A stretch of DNA of 18,542 nucleotides. Source: Chloroflexota bacterium (lineage in GTDB: Bacteria; Chloroflexota; Dormibacteria; Dormibacterales; Dormibacteraceae). Numbering within the stretch: position 1 is the stretch's first letter; each line of letters starts with the position of its first letter. The stretch is from NCBI GenBank assembly GCA_005880345.1, contig VBGE01000010.1, forward strand, positions 1-18,542. Direction: 5' to 3'. The notes under the pieces are model-generated. The model was given only the letters and a program-made list of their open reading frames with translations. It was not told the origin of the DNA and ran no database searches. The position numbers and the translations under genes were made by a program. Of this stretch, positions 7,266 through 13,950 are shown piece by piece.

Positions 7266-7907
7266 ATGGAAGAGCGTCCGATGGAGGAGGCCGAGAGCCT
7301 CGGCCAGCGCATCAAGCGCATCCGCAACCAGCGCGGAATGAGCCTCGCCAAGGTCGTGCGCGACGACTTCAGCCGCGCGTTCCTCAACCAGGTCGAGCTC
7401 GGCAAGGCGCGCCCTTCGATTCGCGTCCTTCGGATCATCGCCGAAAGGCTCGGCACCGAGGTCGAGTACCTGCTCGAAGGCCATGAGGCGGGCATCGAGC
7501 GCGAGCTTGCCCTGGAGAAGGGCCGCGTCCTCCTCGCCCAGGGCGAACCGCGCCGCGCGCTGCTCGCCTTGAAGCCGGCGCTCACCTCTTACGACTGGCC
7601 GCTCGGCTCAGACGCCCGCGTGACTCGAGCGCAGGGACTCATCGCCATGGGCAGGCGCGACGAAGCGGCACCGATCCTGGAGGGCGAGAGGAAGACGATC
7701 GAGCTGCACCGGGACCGCCACCGCCTGGAGCGGCTGCGCGCCGTCGAGCGCGGCGAGGCGTTTCGAATCGAAGGTGACGCGGTCAAGATCCATCTGCACC
7801 TCGGCGACCTCGCCGCCCGATACGGCAACACACACGACGAGCTCGAGCACTACCGCGCAGCGCGGGCCCTGATCGAAGCCGGTGTTAAAGCCCCGACGGG
7901 AAGCTGA
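7266..7907 (+). CDS. XRE-family transcriptional regulator with TPR-like C-terminus
   Basis: Residues 11-68 match the Cro/C1-type HTH: SLGQRIKRIRNQRGMSLAKV, then FLNQVELGKARPSIRVLRIIAERLG and EVEYLLEG. The rest (about 75-205) is built of helical pairs with TPR-like spacing (ALEKGRVLLAQGEPRRALLALKPAL; RAQGLIAMGRRDEAAPIL; HLGDLAARYGNTHDELEHYRAARALIEAG). This architecture is common in regulators that sense a peptide or protein through the TPR part. The start shown is ATG 7266, 13 nt after the peptidase stop; ATG 7281 is an alternative preceded by GGAAGAG. Co-orientation and close spacing suggest an operon with the HTH-M24 gene, which raises a peptide-sensing link, though this is speculation. The 3' end overlaps the convergent broken gene by 23 nt. 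Confidence 0.88.
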   Translation: MEERPMEEAESLGQRIKRIRNQRGMSLAKVVRDDFSRAFLNQVELGKARPSIRVLRIIAERLGTEVEYLLEGHEAGIERELALEKGRVLLAQGEPRRALLALKPALTSYDWPLGSDARVTRAQGLIAMGRRDEAAPILEGERKTIELHRDRHRLERLRAVERGEAFRIEGDAVKIHLHLGDLAARYGNTHDELEHYRAARALIEAGVKAPTGS

Positions 7908-8473
7908 AGGAGGGCGGCGGGTTCACGTCCGGCGGCCCAATCTCGATCGTGATCACCTCATGGCTCTTCAGCTGGATCGTGCGAGGGTCGCCGTCGAAGA
8001 CCTTGGCGCCCTTGCCGTCTCCCAGGTCGACGTAGGTCACGATCTTGTCGCCGGGCGCGAGCGTGAAGGTGGCGACGTGCGACGCATCGAGCTTCATCGG
8101 GCCGTAGCCGTTGGTGTTGCTCAGGCGTTGGCCACGTCGAAGAACTGGCCGACCGTAAAAGTCTGGTTGGGGGGCGACTCGATAAATTCGTCACGGTGCC
8201 GTGGTACATGATCTGCAGCGCGGCGTGGTAGTGGAGCTGCGAGTGCTCGAGCTGGTCGCACGGGATGCCGGCCACGGTCGGCGTGTTGTTCTGCTGCGGC
8301 CTCTGCAAGTACAGGATTCCCACGATCAAAGCGATAGTCAGGATGCCGAGGATGACTCCGGCGACAACAGGCATCAGCGGCACACCGGAGCCGCTCTTCG
8401 GCCGGACCGGCCGGCGCCCGGCCTTGCCCTTGCCCACGCCTGCGGAAGCCTTCGCTCGGGGTTTGACTGCCAT
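7885..8473 (-). pseudogene. Broken membrane-anchored protein gene: internal deletion plus frameshift
   Basis: The first ~95 codons read well from ATG 8473: basic N-terminus, one membrane segment (LMPVVAGVILGILTIALIVGIL), then CDQLEHSQLHYHAALQIMYHGTVT. From about 8190 this frame turns into Arg-rich nonsense. Sensible sequence resumes in the second frame as FIESPPNQTFTVGQFFDV until TGA at 8121-8123, and in the third frame as GQRLSNTNGYGPMKLDASHV through TIQLKSHEVITIEIG to TAA at 7885. From memory, intact relatives in Chloroflexota-type genomes have a CLYWLHTHD...GVIHIE block between the first two parts and a continuous FFxVWGQxLS; both junctions fall exactly there. So about 30 residues are lost at the first break and a few bases at the second. 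The extracytoplasmic domain has no function I can name. It is divergent from rpsF. Confidence 0.75.
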
Positions 8474-8479
8474 AGTCAC

Positions 8480-8491
8480 TGGTAGAATACC
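8480..8491. promoter_or_regulatory. Symmetric -10 element serving rpsF and the divergent membrane-protein gene
   Basis: TGGTAGAATACC contains GGTA (8481-8484) and TACC (8488-8491) as perfect inverted arms. Rightward it reads TGG-TAGAAT, an extended -10 box (8483-8488), for the rpsF operon. Leftward it reads TATTCT (8489-8484), ending 10 nt before the ATG at 8473. No good -35 lies at 16-18 nt on the plus strand, consistent with an extended -10. Sequence only; no start site is mapped. Confidence 0.5.
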
Positions 8492-8556
8492 GACCTGACC
8501 TTTCTGGCCTCGACCGGTGGCACCGCGCCCCCGTTGGCCGAGGCCTCAAACCCATA

Positions 8557-8565
8557 GGAAGGAGG
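8557..8565 (+). promoter_or_regulatory. Strong ribosome-binding site that fixes the rpsF TTG start
   Basis: GGAAGGAGG ends 8 nt before TTG at 8574. It decides between this TTG and the upstream in-frame codons from 8517, which would add residues unlike S6. It is one of the clearest Shine-Dalgarno sites in the window. Confidence 0.85.
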
Positions 8566-8573
8566 TTCCCCAG

Positions 8574-8978
8574 TTGCGGGACTACGAAGTTCTGTACATC
8601 GTTCGCGCCGACCTGGATGACGAGAAGGTCCAGGATGCGGTGAAGCGGGTCAACCGGCTGATCGAGCGCTCAGGCGGCACGTCCGAGGCCACCAATCTCT
8701 GGGGCAAGCGCAAGCTCGCCTACGAGGTCAAGCACCAGAAGGATGGCTCCTATGTGCTGCAAGACTTCCAGCTGGACCCCAACCGGGTGCCCGAGCTCGA
8801 GTCGAGCCTGAAGATCACCGAGGAGGTCTTGCGTCACCTGATCGTGCGCAAGCCCGAGAAGGCCGCTCCAGTGACCGCCGTGGCACCCCCGCCGGCGGAG
8901 GTCGTCCTGGAGCCGATCGCGGCCGAGGCTGAGGCGGCGGGGCGAGTGGCCACGGCGGCTCGAGAGGAGGAGACATAA
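8574..8978 (+). CDS. rpsF: 30S ribosomal protein S6
   Basis: Small-subunit protein that binds 16S rRNA as a heterodimer with S18. The product (134 aa) begins with TTG-initiated MRDYEVLYIVRADLDDEKV and contains GGTSEATNLWGKRKLAYEVKHQKDGSYVLQDF and ITEEVLRHLIVRK, the typical S6 sheet and helices. After residue ~100 there is an Ala/Glu/Pro-rich tail (APVTAVAPPPAEVVLEPIAAEAEAA), a low-complexity extension common in high-GC S6 proteins. The TAA abuts the ssb ATG directly. First gene of rpsF-ssb-rpsR, probably transcribed from the extended -10 at 8483. Confidence 0.96.
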   Translation: MRDYEVLYIVRADLDDEKVQDAVKRVNRLIERSGGTSEATNLWGKRKLAYEVKHQKDGSYVLQDFQLDPNRVPELESSLKITEEVLRHLIVRKPEKAAPVTAVAPPPAEVVLEPIAAEAEAAGRVATAAREEET

Positions 8979-9434
8979 ATGTCCAACCTGAACAAGGCGT
9001 TGCTCATCGGACGTCTGACCAAGGACCCGGAGATGCGCTACACGCCGAGCGGCACCGCGGTCACCAACTTCAGCATCGCCACCAACCGCTGGTCGACCGG
9101 GCCTGATGGCGAGAAGAAAGAGTTCACGGACTACCACAACATCGTCGCGTACAACGCCGGCCGGAGGAACCTGGCCGAGATCGTCGCCCAGTACACGCGC
9201 AAGGGCGCACTGGTGTACATCGAGGGACGGATCCAGACCCGTTCATGGGAGGGCCAGGACGGCCAGAAGCGACGGACGACCGAGATCATCGCCAACGACG
9301 TGCAGTTTCTCGACAGCCGCAGCAGCGGCCCCACCGACGGCGCGCCCGCGCGCAGCCGTCCCGCGGCAACCGATGACATTCCCGCTCCGGACGAGGCGCC
9401 TCGCGACGTCGACCCGGACGAAATTCCCTTTTAA
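8979..9434 (+). CDS. ssb: Single-stranded DNA-binding protein
   Basis: Binds single-stranded DNA during replication, recombination and repair. The 151-aa product begins MSNLNKALLIGRLTKDPEMRYTPSG, the classic SSB OB-fold start, continues with VTNFSIATNR and FTDYHNIVAY, and has YIEGRIQTRSWEGQDGQKRRTTEI near residue 80-100. The C-terminal third is disordered and ends in DPDEIPF, the acidic tip that recruits partner proteins. The start codon directly follows the rpsF stop and lies behind GAGAGGAGGAG, so expression is coupled to rpsF, as in many bacteria. Confidence 0.97.
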   Translation: MSNLNKALLIGRLTKDPEMRYTPSGTAVTNFSIATNRWSTGPDGEKKEFTDYHNIVAYNAGRRNLAEIVAQYTRKGALVYIEGRIQTRSWEGQDGQKRRTTEIIANDVQFLDSRSSGPTDGAPARSRPAATDDIPAPDEAPRDVDPDEIPF

Positions 9435-9450
9435 GTAGGAGACGACCAAC

Positions 9451-9732
9451 ATGGCAGTCAACCGTCCACCGTCTCGTGAGGGCAGCGGACCCGGCGGAGG
9501 TCCGAGAGGCCCGAAGCGCCAGCACCGCAAGGTCTGCGCCTTCTGCGCCGAGAAGATCGCCTACATCGACTACAAGGAGATCTCACGCCTTCGTCGCTTC
9601 ATCAGCGACCGCGGCAAGATCCTGCCCAGGCGCGTGACCGGAACGTGCGCCAAGCACCAGCGCCCGCTCACCACGGCGCTCGAGCGCGCCCGCGCCATTG
9701 CTCTCCTGCCCTACACGACCGAGGTGCGCTAA
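9451..9732 (+). CDS. rpsR: 30S ribosomal protein S18, zinc-ligand type
   Basis: Partner of S6 on the 30S platform. The 93-aa product has a basic, Gly/Pro-rich N-terminus, then [47 protein letters not shown]. The core motif and the CxxC plus later CxxH (Cys29, Cys32, Cys65, His68) are those of C+ (zinc-binding) S18. It has a GGAGACGACC ribosome-binding region 16 nt after ssb. rplI, which often follows rpsR, is absent; the next gene is an aminotransferase. Confidence 0.96.
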   Translation: MAVNRPPSREGSGPGGGPRGPKRQHRKVCAFCAEKIAYIDYKEISRLRRFISDRGKILPRRVTGTCAKHQRPLTTALERARAIALLPYTTEVR

Positions 9733-9775
9733 GGCAAACTTGTAGCGCCGCCTGATCCTCCACTGGAGCGCGCCC

Positions 9776-10936
9776 ATGACCTTCCAAACGCAGCTGCGAA
9801 TCCCCGGACCCACGCCTCTCCCGGAGCGCGTGGTTCGGAGCATGAACCGGCCGATGATCGACCACCGCGGATCCGAGTTCGCAGCCATCCTGGGCGAGAT
9901 CACGGCGGGCGCGAAGCGCATCTTCAAGACCAACGGCGACCTGCTCCTTCTCACGTCCTCAGGCACGGGCGGCCTCGAGTCGGCGGTCGCCAACCTCATC
10001 TCGCCTGGGGACGAGGTCGTGGCGGCGCTGTGCGGCAACTTCGGCGAGCGATTCGCCGCGCTGGCGTCGGCCTACGGAGCAGAGGTGGTGCGGCTCGAAT
10101 TCGAGTGGGGCCAGCCTGTCGACCCCGACGACCTGGCCGTCGTGCTGGAGCGGCACCCGAAGGCAAAGGTCGTCCTGCTCACGCACAACGAGACCTCGAC
10201 CGGGCTGACCAACCCGCTGCGGGAGCTGGCTCGCGTCGCGCGCAAAGCCGACCGCATCGTGGTCGTCGACGGAGTGAGCTCGATCAGCTCGATTGACATC
10301 GAGACCGACGCGTGGGGCATCGACGTCGCGGTGAGCGGCTCGCAGAAGGGTTGGATGGCGCCGCCCGGGCTCGCGCTGGTCAGCGTGAGCGAGCGTGCCT
10401 GGGCGCAGCAGGCCAGGGCGCGGTCGCCGCGCTTCTACTTCGACTGGAAGGAAGCCAAGGCGTGGGCCGAGAAGGGAATGACGCCCTTCACGCCCGCCGT
10501 GCCGGTCGCGTTTGCCATGCAGGAAGGCCTCCACATGCTCGAGGAAGAAGGCCTGGCCAACGTCTACGAGCGCCATGCACGCCTGGCGCGGGCGACACAG
10601 GCCGGGCTGCAGGCCCTCGGTTTCCAGCTGTTCGCAGCCGAGGGCTTTCGCTCCCACACCGTGACGTCGGCGCTGCCGCCGCCTGGCCTGGACGTGGCCG
10701 CCCTGCGCAAGCTCGTCGATACCAGATACGGCGTCGTCATCGCGGGTGGCCAGGGCAAGATGACCGGCAAGATGATTCGCGTCGGGCATCTCGGCGCTGT
10801 CGCCGCAGGTGACGTGGTGCAGGTCATCTGGACGCTCGAGCAGGCGCTCGAAGAGCTCGACATCGCACCCGCGGACGGCCGCGGGGTGGCCGCCGTCACC
10901 GCGTCGGTGCAGGGGGTGCCCGCCGCCGCGCGCTAG
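9776..10936 (+). CDS. Class V PLP-dependent aminotransferase (serine/alanine-glyoxylate aminotransferase family)
   Basis: Fold-type I aminotransferase of 386 aa, the usual length for alanine-glyoxylate, serine-pyruvate and serine-glyoxylate enzymes. Visible features are IPGPTPLPERV near the N-terminus, SSGTGGLESAVAN (about 61-73) for the phosphate pocket, THNETSTGLTNPL (about 138-150), VVDGVSSISSIDIETDAWGID with the cofactor Asp, and SGSQKGWMAPPG with Lys191 as the Schiff-base lysine. A C-terminal GKMTGKMIRVGHLG is typical of the family. It lies 15 nt before serA. In several archaea and thermophiles a class V enzyme of this kind works as the phosphoserine aminotransferase, so that is the likely role here, but serine-glyoxylate transamination cannot be excluded. 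No lesion is seen. Confidence 0.9.
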   Translation: MTFQTQLRIPGPTPLPERVVRSMNRPMIDHRGSEFAAILGEITAGAKRIFKTNGDLLLLTSSGTGGLESAVANLISPGDEVVAALCGNFGERFAALASAYGAEVVRLEFEWGQPVDPDDLAVVLERHPKAKVVLLTHNETSTGLTNPLRELARVARKADRIVVVDGVSSISSIDIETDAWGIDVAVSGSQKGWMAPPGLALVSVSERAWAQQARARSPRFYFDWKEAKAWAEKGMTPFTPAVPVAFAMQEGLHMLEEEGLANVYERHARLARATQAGLQALGFQLFAAEGFRSHTVTSALPPPGLDVAALRKLVDTRYGVVIAGGQGKMTGKMIRVGHLGAVAAGDVVQVIWTLEQALEELDIAPADGRGVAAVTASVQGVPAAAR

Positions 10937-10951
10937 CGCCGGCGCACAGAC

Positions 10952-12430
10952 GTGGCCAAAATCCTGGTCGCCGACCCGCTCGCCGAAGACGGCCTCGAGC
11001 GTTTGCGGCGCGCCGGTGAGGTCACCGTCGTCAGCAAGCTCGCCGAGGCGGACCTCATCCTCCAGATTCCCGAATTCGACGCCCTGGTGGTGCGGAGCGA
11101 GACTCGCGTCACCGCCTCCGTCATCGAGGCCGGGCGCCGGCTCCGCGTGGTGGGCCGGGCGGGAGTCGGGGTGGACAACATCGACGTGCCCGCCGCGACG
11201 CGCAAGGGCATCCTTGTCGTCAACGCCCCACGGGGTAACATCGTGGCCGCTGCCGAGCACACGGTGGCCTTGCTGTTCGCCCTGGCCCGCTGGGTGCCTC
11301 AGGCCGACGCCTCGGTGAAACGCGGCGAGTGGACGCGAGCGAAGTTTGTCGGGACCGAGATCCGCGGCAAGACCCTCGGCGTGATCGGGCTCGGCAACGT
11401 CGGGTCGGAGGTCGCCAAGCGCGCCCATGGCATCGAGATGGACGTGATCGCCTTCGACCCCGTCGTCGCGGTCGAGCGGGCCGAGCTGTTCAACGTCGAG
11501 CTGGTCACGCTGGAGGATCTGCTGCGCCGTGCCGACTGCGGCGGCATCGTGGACGAGGCGGCCCTCCTTGCCGCTCTTCAGGCGGGCCGCCTGGCGGCTG
11601 CTGCGGCGGACGTCTTCGAGCAGGAGCCGCCAGGCGAGAACCCGCTGCTGACGCTGCCGAACTTCGTCGCCACGCCGCACATCGGCGCGTCCACGGCGGA
11701 GGCGCAGGTCTCGGTCGCTTTTGACGTTGCAGAAGAAGTGGCTGCGGTCCTGGCGGGGGACCTGCCCCGCTTTGCCGTCAACGCTCCAGCGCTGCCGCCC
11801 GAGGAGCTCGCGTACCTGCGTCCGTTCGCGAGCCTCACCGAGCGGTTGGCGGCGCTGCACGCGCAGCTGTTTGGCGGCCGCGTTTCCGCCATCGAGCTCG
11901 ACTTCGAGGGCGAGCTGGCGGAGCACGACGTCAACCTCCTGGTCGCCTCCGCCATCAAGGGTGTGCTCCAAACCTTCACCGAAGAGCGCATCAACGCGGT
12001 CAACGCCCGGCTGATTGCGGGCAATCGAGGCATCAAGCTGGTCGAGCGGCGCAGCCGGTCGCACAGCAGCTACGCGAGCCTGGTCACCGTTCGCATGCAG
12101 GAGCATGAGATCGCGGGCACAGTTTTGATGGGCGAGCCGCGCGCTGTGCGCATCGACTCGTTCCGTGTCGACCTGGTGCCGGAGGGTCGCTTCCTGGTCA
12201 GCCGGCATGAAGACCGGCCGGGGGTCGTGGGCCGCGTCGGCAGCATCCTGGGCGAGCACGATGTGAACATCGCGAGCATGCAGGTCGGCCGGGATGCGCC
12301 TCGAGGCAACGCGATGATGATCCTGGCGGTCGACGATCGGGTCGCTTCCGATGTGCTCGACCGCTTGAGAGAGGTAGGGGGGATGTCCGACTTGCGCTAT
12401 GTAGAGCTCGGCGCCGAATCCGATAGCTGA
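10952..12430 (+). CDS. serA: D-3-phosphoglycerate dehydrogenase with an internal in-frame deletion
   Basis: First step of serine synthesis: 3-phosphoglycerate to 3-phosphohydroxypyruvate with NAD. The product (GTG start) shows the substrate domain (VVRSETRVTASVIEAG; GRAGVGVDNIDV), the NAD motif GLGNVG at 146-151, HIGAS with the catalytic His, an ASB domain and a C-terminal ACT domain (FLVSRHEDRPGVVGRVGSILGEHDVNIASMQVGR). At residues 194-198 the text runs ADCGGIVDEAAL. Relatives have some 35 residues between AD and GGIVDEAAL, holding the SLHxPLT strand and the xxARGG arginine. The 492-aa length fits a normal ~527-aa enzyme minus that piece. The catalytic Arg is therefore missing, and part of the nucleotide-binding domain. 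As written, activity is doubtful. Confidence 0.9.
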   Translation: MAKILVADPLAEDGLERLRRAGEVTVVSKLAEADLILQIPEFDALVVRSETRVTASVIEAGRRLRVVGRAGVGVDNIDVPAATRKGILVVNAPRGNIVAAAEHTVALLFALARWVPQADASVKRGEWTRAKFVGTEIRGKTLGVIGLGNVGSEVAKRAHGIEMDVIAFDPVVAVERAELFNVELVTLEDLLRRADCGGIVDEAALLAALQAGRLAAAAADVFEQEPPGENPLLTLPNFVATPHIGASTAEAQVSVAFDVAEEVAAVLAGDLPRFAVNAPALPPEELAYLRPFASLTERLAALHAQLFGGRVSAIELDFEGELAEHDVNLLVASAIKGVLQTFTEERINAVNARLIAGNRGIKLVERRSRSHSSYASLVTVRMQEHEIAGTVLMGEPRAVRIDSFRVDLVPEGRFLVSRHEDRPGVVGRVGSILGEHDVNIASMQVGRDAPRGNAMMILAVDDRVASDVLDRLREVGGMSDLRYVELGAESDS

Positions 12431-13571
12431 CGTCCGCGCGTTCCCGGGGATCCGGTACTACCTGGCACGGGCGGGCGAGGCCGGGAAGCTAGTGGCGCCG
12501 CCGTACGACGTGCTGTCAGAGGCGGACGTCCAGCACTACCGCTCGCTGTCGCCTTACAACGTCGTCCACCTGACCCGGCCGGGCACCGACTACGAAGGCG
12601 CCGCCAGCACCTTCATGCGCTGGCTGGACGACCGGATCCTCGAGCCGGAGCCGCGGTCGATGTACGTCCACGAGGTCGAGTTCGACGGGCGCGTGCGACG
12701 CGACCTGATCGCATCCGTGCGGCTGCAGGAGTACGAGGACCGGGTGGTCCTGCCCCACGAGCGCACCCATCGAGGGCCGAAAGAAGATCGCCTCGCCCTC
12801 CTCCGGGCGACGCGCGTGAGCCTCGAACCGCTGTGGTTCCTGTACGAAGGCCAGGAGACCGGCGTGCCCGCCATCCTCAACCTGGTCGCTTCTCGCTCGC
12901 CGGCGGTGTCCTTTGAAGGTGCCGATGAGACGACCCACCGGCTGTGGGTCATCTCCGACCCCGGCATCCACTCGAGCCTCCACGAGGTCCTGGCCCAAAA
13001 GCAGCTCATGATCGCCGACGGTCACCACAGGTATGAGACCGCCCTGGCATACGCCGGGGAAACCGGCGGCGACGCGGACTCGCCGGCCCAGTTCACGCTG
13101 GCCCTGCTGACCGAGATCTCCGATCCCGGCCTGGTCGTGCTCCCGACCCATCGCCTGGCCAAGGCAGGGGTTGCCGTCACGGGAGGTGAGACGGCAGGTT
13201 CCCTGGAGGACATGTTCCAGAAGATGCGCGGACGGGTGGCCGCGGGCGCCTACCGCGACGGCCGCTTCCAGGTCCTGCCGCTGGAAGGCGAGATGGCAGT
13301 GGTGGAGTTACACGAGCAGGTGATCGACAACATCCTGGGCAAAAGGAGCCCGGAGGAGCTCTTGGAGTACACGCGCGACCCCGAGCAGGCGGTCCGCTGG
13401 GTCGACGAGGGGGTGGGCACCGCGGCGTTCTTCCTCGGCCCGCCCGACCTCCAGCAGGTTTTGAGAATGGCTCGGGAAGGGAAGACTCTTCCTCAGAAAG
13501 CCACCTATTTCCATCCGAAACCTCCCTCCGGGATGGTGTTTGACAGGCTGGAAAGAGATCGGCGTTTATAG
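12423..13571 (+). CDS. DUF1015 family protein, apparent ATA start
   Basis: Conserved bacterial/archaeal family of uncertain function. Conserved parts: VRAFPGIRYY at the N-terminus, LVAPPYDVLSEADVQHYRSLSPYNVVHL, then KEDRLALLRATRVSLEPLWFLY, and MIADGHHRYETALAY with the family DGHHR motif near residue 198. The N-terminal block reads in frame from 12423, where ATA GCT GAC GTC CGC replaces an expected ATG and overlaps the serA stop. No ATG, GTG or TTG lies between the upstream in-frame TAG (12402) and GTG 12492, which would remove the conserved block. With ATA the product is 382 aa, a normal family length. Position behind an aminotransferase and serA suggests a role in serine metabolism; the DGHHR motif is reminiscent of ParB/SerK-type folds. 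That link is inference. Confidence 0.85.
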   Translation: MADVRAFPGIRYYLARAGEAGKLVAPPYDVLSEADVQHYRSLSPYNVVHLTRPGTDYEGAASTFMRWLDDRILEPEPRSMYVHEVEFDGRVRRDLIASVRLQEYEDRVVLPHERTHRGPKEDRLALLRATRVSLEPLWFLYEGQETGVPAILNLVASRSPAVSFEGADETTHRLWVISDPGIHSSLHEVLAQKQLMIADGHHRYETALAYAGETGGDADSPAQFTLALLTEISDPGLVVLPTHRLAKAGVAVTGGETAGSLEDMFQKMRGRVAAGAYRDGRFQVLPLEGEMAVVELHEQVIDNILGKRSPEELLEYTRDPEQAVRWVDEGVGTAAFFLGPPDLQQVLRMAREGKTLPQKATYFHPKPPSGMVFDRLERDRRL

Positions 13572-13588
13572 TTAGGAACCCCAAGAAA

Positions 13589-13930
13589 TTGCCCATCTAC
13601 GGCTACCGTTGCAGCAACTGCGGACACGAGTTCGAGATCCAGGTCCTGAAGTCAGACAAGCCAGTGCTGGTCGACTTCTGGGCGACGTGGTGCGGGCCAT
13701 GCCGGATGATCGCGCCCATCGTCGAGCAGATTCGGAGCGAGCTCGGCGACAAGGTGACGGTCGTGAAGATGGATATCGATGAAAACCCGACCGTGCCGAT
13801 GCAGCTCGGCATCATGTCGATCCCGACCGTGATCATCTTCAAGGATGGCAAGCCCGCGGAGCGGACCGTCGGGTACCGCCCGAACATGAAGGGCGACCTG
13901 AAGGCAAAGCTCGAAGCGCTGATCTCCTAG
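13589..13930 (+). CDS. Thioredoxin with an FmdB-type zinc-ribbon N-terminus
   Basis: Residues 1-17 (TTG start, MPIYGYRCSNCGHEFEI) match the beginning of the FmdB family of small regulatory zinc-ribbon proteins, with Cys8 and Cys11. From about residue 18 (VLKSDKPVLVDFWATWCGPCRMIAPI) it is a thioredoxin with redox motif WCGPC at 34-38, the cis-Pro loop SIPTVIIFKDGK, and a normal C-terminus. Total 113 aa, close to thioredoxin length, because the FmdB piece replaces the usual first strand and helix. The second CxxC of FmdB is missing, so the zinc site cannot be complete in one chain. The layout fits a deletion that joined fmdB to trxA in frame. The dithiol-disulfide function may survive. It lies 17 nt after the DUF1015 gene. 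Confidence 0.85.
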   Translation: MPIYGYRCSNCGHEFEIQVLKSDKPVLVDFWATWCGPCRMIAPIVEQIRSELGDKVTVVKMDIDENPTVPMQLGIMSIPTVIIFKDGKPAERTVGYRPNMKGDLKAKLEALIS

Positions 13931-13950
13931 AGATCGTCGCTTCTTCCGGC

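Noticed and set aside
8121..8123. TGA inside the broken membrane gene as a selenocysteine codon, given the tRNA-Sec
   Set aside because: Reading through it leads to another TGA within a few codons, whereas a frame change restores the family sequence GQRLSNTNGYG. A frameshift explains it better.
9959..12259. A 766-codon open frame on the minus strand
   Set aside because: It lies antisense to the aminotransferase and serA genes. Its product is His/Asp/Arg-rich without any family motif, as expected for the complement of GC-rich codons.
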